From Gibbula magus (lineage: Eukaryota; Mollusca; Gastropoda; Trochida; Trochidae), in the NCBI GenBank assembly GCA_936450465.1, contig OW388296.1:40452023-40516022 (forward strand): a DNA stretch of 64,000 nt, written 5' to 3'. Positions within the stretch are counted from its first letter, which is position 1. Every line of letters begins with the position of its first letter. The notes beneath the pieces were generated by a model, which did not search any database, was not told the DNA's origin, and was given only the letters and a program-made list of their open reading frames with translations. The position numbers were made by a program, and so were the translations under genes. This document shows, in pieces, positions 11,101 to 23,100 of the stretch.

Positions 11101-14100
11101 TAAGTCGAGAATCGTTACTCTGGAATGCCTGGTAAGAATTCAATCAGATGACTTTGAATAAAACTGAATATCAATATTTCATCTCTTTCAAAATAGCTGT
11201 GAAATATAGACAGATTAAGGGGTGGAAGGGTTCGGGTTACTTATTGTAAAAAGTTGGTTCATCAAATTTACATGCACAGTTTTCAAAGGAAAACACACTA
11301 TTCCCATACAATTGGACACCGCTATGTATGTGTTAAAAAGGATCATAGACATGGCGTCTCTTTGATTCAATGTCTGCATTGTTTGTTACTGATTGGATTA
11401 ATAACAAACCTGTTACCCTCGCCGTGTATTCGACAAAAATTTGAAATTCAATTCCTTTGCAGAGAAGTGAACAAAATTTTACCTTTGTTCTCCATTGGAG
11501 TAAAAAAAAATGCCCTTTTTTGGTGTTTAATGCGAACCACATATGTCATCTTGTATACTAATTATTATGAATGGAACATACTTTGGTATTTTTTCAATGA
11601 AATCTAATCAAGTGATGTGATGAGAGTTGAGTGTCTGATCAGTTATCGTGGTGCTTGCAGCAAGAAGAGATCCGCCACCAGTTCCGTCTACCAGAGAGAC
11701 AGGCCAAGGTGAACCTGCTGATCAAGGCTATGGAGCAGGTGGACGCTGAGGGGGAGGTGGCGCCGTCGGACCAGACGCGGTACTGCATCTGTCGATCCAC
11801 CGACTGCACACGCTTCATGATGTGAGTATGTTATACCGTGTATAAAAGGCTTATCCTTTTAGGTTATATTTGGGACAACACTACCTTCAATAGTACAAAT
11901 TCTTGTACTTCTTTTGGGCTGAGTCCCATGCGGGATTAGAACCCACACCTTCAGAGTAAGGCAATTATTGCCAGCATTGACTGTACTAACAGCTTACCAC
12001 ACGACCGTTTCACCTCGACAAAAATTAGTACAAGAATTTGTACTATTGAAGGTAGTGTTATCCCAAATCTAACCTTGTTATATTTGTTCACTATCTAATG
12101 GCAAGTATTTCTAATCTTATCCTTTTAGGGTTAAAAAATTGTGCAGAGAGAAAGCCTGCAAAACCACAGTGGTAATTAATGCAGTGAAACCTATAAACTG
12201 CAACTATGGAATGATATTGGTATGATACCCAAATCTCGTTGAATTGACAACATGATATCTGTTTGTCTGGAACTGCATGTAGTTTCTGAATGAGATTGCT
12301 AAAAAGTTATTATGTCCCCCGAAATTTTTTTCGGGAGACATAATGTTTTCGCCTCCGTCCGTCATTCCGTCATTCCGAAATGCTTTCTTTTCCGGGCCAT
12401 ATCTCAAAAACCGTACAATATTTTTTCACGAAACTTGGTATGTGGTTAGACCTAGTGTTGGAGTGGTGCCTTTTCTTATTTTGGTTATTCTGAATTTTTT
12501 ATTTTTTCTGGTTTCCATGGAAACAATTTGAACTTAGTGCATATTGGAGGTAGGGACCTTTTCCGGCCTCTATCTCCAAAACCGTTCAATATTTTTTCAC
12601 CAAACTTTGTATTTGCTTAGACCTAGTGTTAGAGTGGTGCCTTTTGCTACTTTGGCTATTCTGAATTTTTTATTTTCTCGTTATTAATGCAGTATTGAAC
12701 TTAGTGCTTAGCATAAGTGAAAAATAAGGGTAATATGACTAGGTTGGATTGAAAGTTGGAGCGGGGGGACATCACAGTGCATCACATGCACATATTTCTA
12801 GTTTGTAAATATTTTTGTACATCTTTATATAGACATGAAAACAGAGGAGCTTTTATACATAACACAATCTTTGCTCAATAGATTATTGTACATTAAAGGT
12901 GCATTCATTGTGTTTCATAAAATTTTATTTGGCTTTAATACGTTCCAACACATCATATGTGCTGTTTACAATACATACAAATTCACTCAGCTTGCATATT
13001 CGTCCCCAATCGATAAAAATATCATAATTACTGATTTCCAATTAAAATCGAGTAACATCATTATGCATTTGCAGAAACCGAAAGTGCACTACCTATTAAC
13101 ATGCACAGTAGTTATATGACCTATTGAACATTATCAACCTCAATTTGTTAGTTTGTTAGGTTTAAATAAGATTCCAAAATTACGTTTGACTCATTGGCGC
13201 GCGCCACACGCTGTGCATTGTCCGGTTTTCGATCAGAAATTGATACTTTTACCTTCATATCGTCAATATACTAAGTCGAGTATCATTAAAATGGTAGTTT
13301 TCGGTAACAGTTGGTACTTCTCGATGAAATAAGACCATATATAACGTTTGCTATATTTGACCCCAAACAACACAATGGATGTACCTTTAATGAAAAATTT
13401 TTTACACCAAAAGTGACTTTTGCACAAAGTAAAATATTTTATTCTTAATTGGATTTTTTGTATAATATGGACAAACGCCCTTAATCAGAGCTTAGAAATT
13501 GTTAATTGTTTATTGATTCTTTTGGATATTTCTGAAGAAGTCAGTTTTGTAAGTTATTTCATCCAATATTCTCTCGAAGTTTGTTGAAATCAATATAATG
13601 TATTTTCAATAACTGCTGTGATTTTCTCCAAACAAAACTATAAAGCAAAGGAACAAAGAAATTGTGCTTTAGAAACATTAGATAGAAGACAAGTAATATG
13701 GATTCTCAAACTTCTCTAATTCAAACACTACAATAAATTTGCTGCCTGTCTGGATAAAGGAAAGATTTCTGTTAGACCCAAGACGTAATTTCTCTAAAGA
13801 AGTAAATCATGCTACCGGCAATTATTAAACTTGACTAAACTTAAAAACTCAAGTCTCTAGCCTTTGGATTGGTAAGATTTGTGGCACAATTGAATTTCAT
13901 GATGCGCATGCTAATGGTGACAAAATTAAAAAATAAAATTCCTCCTTCTGGATAGAAAGATTTAGGTTAAATTGAATTTCGTCCTCGTTCCCACTGCGTC
14001 CTCATCCCACGCTTGGACCAGAGTTGATGGAGATGCACCTTTGTGAGATGCTGCTATTGATTCCTTCTCGCCAGGATATGCCAATTACTCAAAGTTTTTT

Positions 14101-17100
14101 AGAAGTGAAAATACTTTGGAGTTAAATTGCTTCTCAGATTTATGGGTTAGTTGATCCTCCATTGTAGGCTAAATCACCTCCATGTCAGAGCGTTAGAACT
14201 TTATACCAGCAGTTAAGAAAATGACCTTGCTCTTAGTCTTCACTGCAAACTATTTTGTAGGTTTATCGGCATATTCTGTTGTCATGTATTATGATTCTGC
14301 ACTTCAGCATCTAAAATAGTCTGGCAATAATTTACTCAGTACGTTGTCATTTTCTTCTAAATCATACCAAAATGTAGCAGGGGTCATAAATAGCTAAAAT
14401 CTGCACTTGCCCTGAAGGGCAAGTGATAAATAATTTCTACTCGTCCTTCGGCAATTGTACTGGTCCTACAAAATCAAATAATAACGAACAATGAATGCAA
14501 ATTCAACTTATATTTAGTCTAAAATATGTGTTTGTCATAATAAAATTGAAATACATTGAAACTGACTTTGTTCTTAATCTGAATCTTATATCTCTGCCAT
14601 ATCTAGCCCTTGAGCTTGACACAAGTGTTTGTGACAATACAGTGTACCAAAGGCAGTGGCACTGTTCACCAGTTGTTACAGTATACTATTGACAAGAATG
14701 ATTCATTGCTGTATGATATCCCATCAAGATGTCACATTAGACTAACTTAAACTCACAAGTTCAACAGATAGTCCATAATCATCTTCGTATATTTTGAAAT
14801 AACTATTCTGTCACACGACAGTTTGTTGAAATAAGCCTGAATTTTCACATTTTCTTGTTTTATTCCATGTGCAGATGTGGTGAATACCTTCTAATTGTAT
14901 AATACTGTAATAATACACGCTATAGGAAATGAGCAAAATTGACAATCAATTTGTGATCATCTTCAAGTCACACTCAAATCAAAACCAAGAGAAACTTGTC
15001 TATTGTTGTCAAAATGAATTTTGGATATTTTATCCTGTCGTAATATTGAATAATATGATTTTTGGTGTCTCCAAAAATCGGAATTAAAACGCTTTGAAGA
15101 GATCAAGGATTTAGATATCAAAATCATTGGAAGAGATGAAAGATCGTGTATGAGTGACCTACATTCATGTTACGGCGATGGCTGAAAAGGAAGATATTCA
15201 AAACATAACACAATATAACAACTGTCATATAAACCAAAATTTATAATTTAATTGAAATACCAACACAAATCCTCGTCAAATATTTTTATTTATGTCAGTC
15301 TTCATGAAAACTCAAACGTATTCTTCGGTAGTCAACTGTACAGTAAACAGCTGAGCAGGGAATTCCCTGATGACCAGTCAATCGCTGATTGGTCAAGTTC
15401 TCGGGGATGCCCGTTCTGATTGGCTGATGGATAAATAAGAGCGTGTGATTATCAGATCAAAATAAACAGCCAACACTCGCAATATCTAGACATTAGACTT
15501 GTGAGGTTTCTAAAAGAGTTTTCAGTGAATCTGAAAGAAGTATGTGACCTTAAAGATTGATAATCTCAAAATTCAAGTCAGAAAAAGCACTCGTCCTACA
15601 GGATGAGCAATATTACATTTTCCTCTTGCCCGAGTCAAATGTCACTCGTCAATAAGAGTGGACGAGTGTTATTTTAGACCCCTGTGTAGTACTGCCTTAG
15701 CCTGTCTAAAACTGACAAATATATATAAAAGGTACAGAGAATAGAGCAGATAATATATGATACATGTCTTTTCTTGACAAATACTGTGTTTATTTCATTG
15801 AGTGAGATCGAAACTTAGATATATCTAGAGTGGCACAGCTACGAGACATTAAAATATGAGCTTTTTACCTCTCAAGATAAACATGGTATATGTCAAGGAA
15901 AAACAGATCTTCTATTAATTATGTAATTATTTCTGTGTTTTATGTTAAAATGGAGTGATAAATGAACGGCTGGCACTATGTCCTAACGACGTCTCACAAG
16001 TGGTGATAAAGGTTGTTACCACTGTAGCTTATTTCACTGATAGAACAGAGCTAGTATCTCACTCCTAATTATATTATAAAAACAATAATTGGAAAGTCAA
16101 GGATGGACACACACATTTTAATAAAAATTCAAAAGGCACAATTCATGTTCTTGAATATGTTTCCATCATCAAATATATTCACTTTTGTCAGACAGAGATT
16201 AGGTTCTTGTCAGAAATTCTCCATAGATGCCTCCACGTACTAACTGTCCCCTGTCCACCCACAGAGCATGTGACCATTGTGAAGAGTGGTACCACGGAGA
16301 CTGTATCGGGATCACACAGGCAGACGCCAAGTCCATCAAACGCTACTACTGTGATGGCTGCAGATGTAAGTATATTTCCTCATATATATATTTGCTCCCT
16401 GTATTTTTATGACCTAAAATTTACAAAAAACAGGGGTATTTAGCGTTATGTCCCCTCGTTTTGTCTGCAGTATATCTCCCAAACTTTATTTGCAAATTTC
16501 ATCAAACTTGATACACATGTCAACCCTGGCAACATTTATTTGTGAGTTTTTAAAATTTTATTTTCCTTGTAAGGAAAAAGTCCTTGTAAACTTGTGTTAC
16601 TTTGAAAAGTGTGTTGACAATATATCATATTCTGAAGACCTGCAGATTGATTTGACTCCTAGTGTACAACCAACATTGTGTGTGCAGGTATTGACAACTC
16701 CCTGGAGGTGGTCTACAAACCCAAGAAGCCCAAGGAGAAGCTCAAGAGTGACTCGAGCGATGCTGAGAAGTACTACCTCACAGAGTACGCCAGCAGCAAG
16801 CTCAGGGACAAAGCGGTAAGATCCACAGTGTGTCTGCTTTTTTCAGTGCTTGCCTTGTCTCCCAGACAGCGGCATAAATATTTGTTCCCAGAAATGATCA
16901 CAGGCAGCGATAAGTATACAAATACAATACATGATCAAATCTCAGTGGGTTCAGGAAATACAGTGGTCAAGCAGCGTTGATTGATCAGTTGTTTTGAGGA
17001 ATTGAGAACTTTAACTACTGAATTTTTATAAGTACCAAATGATGCTGAATGGCCAATCTGCAGGAATCACAACTTGTTAACATATAGAACGCCATTGGCT

Positions 17101-20100
17101 TAAGATAACCTTTCATGTTTTTGAAAATTCTTCAGCAGGTCAGGTTTGAAATTTCAGAGCTGGTTGAATCTTTCTATCTACTTCATTGCTGTATGCAAGA
17201 GTAAGACCATGTTAAACCTAGCTGATTAAAGTCATTTTCAGAGACGTTTTAACTGGAATGTTATAATTAGTTTATTTCAACTTTGTAGTTAGAAACACAT
17301 GTAGTAGGAAATGTGCTAATGATTTTGTGACGCTTCTCATTAACTATTTCTTCTCATCTCTGACAAATCTGTTAAACTTCCTCGGAAAACATGTATCAAT
17401 TATGTTTCTGTTTTTGGATCGCCATTAGTCTAAACTTCATATAATCAGTACACTACTAAGTTTTGATTAAATTTAAATGTATATTTAATAGAAAGCAACT
17501 CTCTGAACTTCTCTGAAGTGGTACAGATTCACTCAGGCCTCTCCTATGAGCTTATCATATTTGAATGCTTAGAAATTGGGATCTCTCCAAACTTCATCAA
17601 AAACTTGTGAGACGTGTTCTCTCATTCACAATTAGCCAGAAATTAAAATTGCTGTAATAATTAAAAGATTTTGTTTCAAGATTACATTTGTATAATTTCA
17701 AAAATCAAAATGAGAGAGAAAGCATTTACAAAACGGCCTTTAGAAGATTAAAACAGTAGACTTATTCGCTCTAGCATGTTCGCCCCTACAAGCCACTACA
17801 ATGGCTAGGAATAGCTGAGATGTATTTTGCTATATTCAATAGGATGGGATTTTGGGTATACAATGCACTGTGATACACTATCTGGGATAAGTACCCAGAA
17901 TGCAGAGATGAAATATGTTAGGAATTTTGATATATTTTCGAAGGATTATCAGCTTGTCAGGATTTGTTTACTTTGGCATTGGCATTTTGGAAGTTGAAGA
18001 AATGGAAGTTTGTTTGTATTGTCATCCAATCACTGATTACAAACATCTTGCAGTTCTATTTTGACATACTATTACAAACAATCTCTCACCTCTCAACAGA
18101 AGAAGCAGAAGAAGTCGTCTCGCCGTTGCGGTGAGTGTGCATCCTGTCATCGGAAGGAGGATTGTGGGAGATGTGACTTCTGTAAGGTGAGCAACAGCTT
18201 ATATTATACGCCTGACGAACGGTCTGGGGGCATATAGTAATACCAAGCAATTATGTCTGTCTGTCCGTCCTTTTATTCATTATGTCCCCCGCAAAGCTGT
18301 ATTTTTTCCTGGAACTTTGTATGTGGTTATACCTAGTGTTGGAGTGGTGCCTTTTGCTATTTAGGTTATTCTGATTTGAACTAAGGGGCTACATGGAAAC
18401 AAGTTCATTTATTCTACCGTAATAGATTAACCTTTTTGAATTGTCTCTGGCATAAGTGAAAATAAGATTAAGATGACAAGGTTGGATGGAAAGTTGGAGC
18501 GGGGAACATCACAGTGCATCACATGCACATATTTCTAGTTAATAATGAGTTGAATAATGTTGCTGTATGCCATAAAAAAAAAAATCTGTATAACTTGATA
18601 GCAATGTTGAATGTAGACTTAACACTTAATCTCTGAAATATTTTTTTTCTTACCAACAACATTTTACAAACAATTCAAATAGTTATACAAATGGATGCAT
18701 TAATTTCTAAGCTATAATTTTTAAGACTGTTCGTCAATTGAATATTTTGCTCTAGCGTCTGGATGACAAACTATGTTGAAGAGTGTTTCTTTGCATCTTA
18801 AAGTTGTCTTAAACTCACAATGTATTTTCTTTGCAGGACATGAAGAAATTTGGAGGGCCAAACAAAATCAGACAAAAGTGTCGCTTGAGACAGTGTGCCA
18901 ATTTTGTAAGATTTCATTCAATTCTTTGATATTAACCAAAATTTTCATAAGAGTTAAGTGATAATAACAATAACAATGTATCCAATTATCTTATTAACTA
19001 CCTAACATGTGTGTTACTCTATTCTGAGGAAGCGGTCTAACATCAAAACATGAACAATGAACTTTCAACCAAACAGTCTATCACCTAATAAAAGATGTCA
19101 ATACAATGCAATGTAATGCAACCAAGGTATCGATCAGCATTGTTTTGCTTGAATCTTTCTTGGTGTGTCATTGAAAACTATGTCATAAAAGTCATAAAAT
19201 TTGTGTGGTTATCAAATTTTTGAACCCTGAAGAGTTGTACATGTCTTCTTCTCTGTACAGGGTTTATCGCTGACAACCAAACAGTGGCAGAAGAGACACA
19301 GTGACGCAGCTGAAGCAAGTGTAACAGAGTCGGATCACATGCCCTTCGAGTGAGTAGATCTCTTTTATACATCAACACCAAACTCTTGACTGGATTAGTA
19401 CCATGTCATTATCCCCCGCCGCGCATTTAGCGCGAAGCAGGGGATATAGTATTCGGCTGCATTCGTCCGTACGAAATGGAATAACTCAAATACTATTCAC
19501 TGGATTCTTTTCATATTTTGCATATGGGTTCATCATAGAGAGAGTAATGTTCCTACAGAGGTTCGTAACCTTGACCTTCATTTCAAGGTCAAAACAAGAC
19601 TTTGTCATTTTATCCTTGTCAGCGGGGTTTATCTCAAGAACCAATTTCTATATCTTACACATAGCTTCTCCAAGGAAAGACGACGGGCTGATTAGATTTT
19701 GGTGACCTTGACATTATGCTCAAGGTCACAGTGGAACTTTGAACATTTCAACATGTTAATGTACATGTAAACCTTGTCAGCGGGATATCTCAAGAACCAT
19801 TCACCGGAATTTCATCATATCTTACACAAAGCACCTCCTGATGAAGACAAAGGGCTGATTAGATTTTGGTGACCTTGACATTATTCTCAAGGTCACAGTG
19901 GAACTTTGAACTTTTCGACATGTTCGACAGTCGATTTTTCTGATCTTGACATTATTTTTCAATTTTGAAGTATTAATTTGCGGCGGGGGATCATGTCACC
20001 TTAGTGACAACTACTTGTTTCTAAATGTCTTATAAATAGCAATCCCAACTCTTTAAGATCACACCTATACTACATTTGAGGCCTATGATTTCTTGATATT

Positions 20101-23100
20101 GATAATTGATCTCACAGCGAATAGTCTGAGATCAGCAAATAACTAAAGATAGGCTATTCCTGAATAATCCTGCAGTTAAAGTAGGTTTTCATATCCTAAT
20201 CTGGCTGCCTTTCCATAGAGAACATACTATCGATTGTAATTCGTTAAAACTTCTGGTACTATCTATTGTAAATAGCTTAAACCATAAACCATAATGCATA
20301 ATCTGAAAAGATAATGTGCAAAGTGGTAAGGAAGGAAACCAAGTTGTTAACTTAATGATGTTGCTGACTTTCTCACTGCAACAATACTATGCCTGATATA
20401 AGTGAATTACTCTTGAGTGTCGATGTTAAAACCCAAATGACCTCAACTCATCTTATTTTTTTGTCAACAGTGACGGTTTCGATGATGATGATTTTGACGA
20501 CTTTGATGTAGCGGAGGTTGAAAATAGGATCAAAACACCAAAGGTAAAGTGAAGAAGCAAACATTGTATTTTTGTTTCCTGAAAACGTCACTTATGTCTA
20601 TAGAAGATAAAATTATGAAATTCAAATTAGCTTGACTTTGATGTATAAATTGTCTCAATAATGACTCTTATGCTTGTGTTTCCTGGTTTGTTCAGCCTCG
20701 AGAGAGGAGGTCAAGCTCGTCAGATGCCAGCTCTCCAAAAAAGAAGATGAAAAAGGAGAAAAGGAAAGAAAAGAAGAAAGAAAAGCATAAACACTCTCCC
20801 TCAAAGAAAGGAGCAGTAAGTATTTTAAACACTTATAAAATCCTCCTACAGCATTTTGATTCCATATTTATAAGATAAAGAACTTTGTCATTTAGATATT
20901 ACTCAATGCAATGTCAGAAAATCAACTAACGTAACAATAAAAATTTGTTTTAAAACTTTGCCAGTTTCTTCACTATTATTCTGTCTCTTCAGCAAACAGG
21001 AATGGCATAGCTCTTTAGAATACTTGGTAAATGAAAATTTTTTACAGATTGAAATAATTATGGAAAGTAGAAAAAAAAGGAATTAAACTCTAAATACTCC
21101 AATAATGTACAGAAATCGAAGGAGAAGTCAGTGTCCTCTTCGACGAAGCGGCGGTACACAGACATCGAGGACTATCTGGAGCCTGAGGAGGAAGAGGCGA
21201 GGCAATGTTATGGACCCGGATGTATGGAGGCGGCGAGGTCCGGATCCAAGTATTGCTCTGACGACTGTGGTATGAAGCTGGCCAAGAGGTGCGTCGTTAT
21301 CTTCTTGAAATTCTCCATTTCCAATCAACTTGCATATTCATCCTGTAATGTTATCATCACACCATGCAATCAATTCTTATTTTCCTATAAACTTCAGTGG
21401 CAAATAGAATTGAACTATAGGGCTGCGTTTGATTTTTCGGACTAGAATGTCAAGATTTTTCCAGAAAATTAAATTGCTTGTGTTGATAGTTGAGGCGAAT
21501 TTTGATGTTGTGAGGCAACATTCATGTTTGTTCAATGATAAGAGACATATAAGCACATGCATCAGCTCAACCTTAGTGTTGTTAAATCAAACACAATCTA
21601 GGTTTAAGTTTAAACCTTTCTTGAAATTCATCATGGTTTGATTTATCCAGTTGACCATCACAGATTTCACCACAGTGTACAGACCCATTCCCTGCAATAA
21701 AACAAGCCACTCCAATGTAATGGAAAGTTTAAAGCTTAACATTGAGAGGTACACCACCTCATCTTCATCTGCCTTCCTGTGCTCACTGTAGCCTTGTCTT
21801 CATCCATCTCCCTGCTTGACTTTATCCTTCATGTTGCCAGCCGGATGTACGAGATCCTACCAAGTCGGATCCAGCAGTGGCAGAGCAGTCCGTGTGTAGC
21901 GGAGGAGAACAACAAGAAGAGCCTCGAGGAGATCCGCCGCGAACAGCTCGACGCCAGACAGAAACTCGGCGACCTTGACCTCAAGCACCAGGAGCTAGAC
22001 AGTATCATCGAGCGGGCCAAGCACTCCACAATTGACCCTGAACAGTCTGTATGTGTACTATGCGCATTGACCTTGTTTTAGGATTTCTGCGCTTTATAAG
22101 TATTCTTATTATTATTATTGTTCACCATCCATGGATATATTGATGGCTCTAGTCCCATGCTAGTCCTTGAACACTCGAGCTCAGTAAAATTTCAAATCTG
22201 CTGATATCCTTGGAAAATCTTTTTGTGTCTTTTTACCTAGTCACAGATAAAAGATGTGAACTGTTCACATGTAGTTAAATGCAGTAATCAGGAATTAACA
22301 ATCAGGGTCGATATTTTCGAAGCTCTCTTAGCGCAAAGATAGTCGTAAGCCAATGTTAATGTATGGTACTTACGACTATCTTTGTGCTAAGAGAGCTTCG
22401 AAAATATGGGTCCAAGATAATTACTGTTTTACTAACTGTTATTAATCCACCAGGGTACAGAGGCAGAGGACGACACCGAGTTCACCATCTACTGTGTGAC
22501 GTGTGGCGGGGAGATCAACCAGAGAGGGGCGCTCAAACACATGGAGAAATGCTTCGCCAAGGTGAGAACGGGAGGCGAACATGTATCCACGCAGTACTTT
22601 ATCTTTATACAAAATAATTTTGTATCACCACAAAGGTGACAATAATTTTGTTTTTCAACTTTAGTGTTAAAACCATAATAATTACATTTGTGAAAAGTGT
22701 TCTCATCACTACAGTGAAATGTCACTGTTCTCATCACTGTGATGACATCACTAAAACAATCTCGTGATGGGGAAATGTGTGTGGTTTCTTTTTGTGTAGA
22801 TTATGTTAACTCGTGGATATAGCAGTCTCTGGATTGGTTATTTGACATATATCTTACACTGGAAGTATCCTTGATATGTTTGTTGCTGATGATAATGATT
22901 GTTGCAGTTTGAGGCTCAGACATCGTTTGGCTCCATCTACAAGACCCGTATTGAGGGCAGCTCCATGTTCTGTGACTACTTCAACATTCAACAGAAAACA
23001 TACTGTAAGAGATTGAAAGTCCTCTGTCCCGAACACACCAAGGAACCAAAGGTAAACTTACTCCAACATTGATGTTCACATTTGTGTATATTACTTATTA

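Larger units (their letters stand above)
5192..11660 (+). other. CXXC1: CXXC1 intron 1 (6.5 kb)
   Basis: No exon is seen inside. It holds a 13-bp hairpin (6378-6419), a nested pair of TTAA-ended MITE copies (about 6770-7230), a run of 18 C (10376-10393) and tRNA-derived SINE-like sequence (about 10428-10520). The remainder is unremarkable AT-rich DNA. Confidence 0.55.
11822..16264 (+). other. CXXC1: CXXC1 intron 2 (4.4 kb)
   Basis: It is largely mobile-element sequence: a TIR-flanked tRNA-like element (11862-12074), a TATGTCCCCCG repeat (12308-12802), MITE family A (12893-13390) and a hAT-like element (14378-15684). No further exon is seen. Confidence 0.6.

Noticed and set aside
12835..13119. 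94-codon + strand frame, also found inverted at 63008-63217
   Set aside because: Both are readings of MITE family A with stops in the third copy; no protein is supported.
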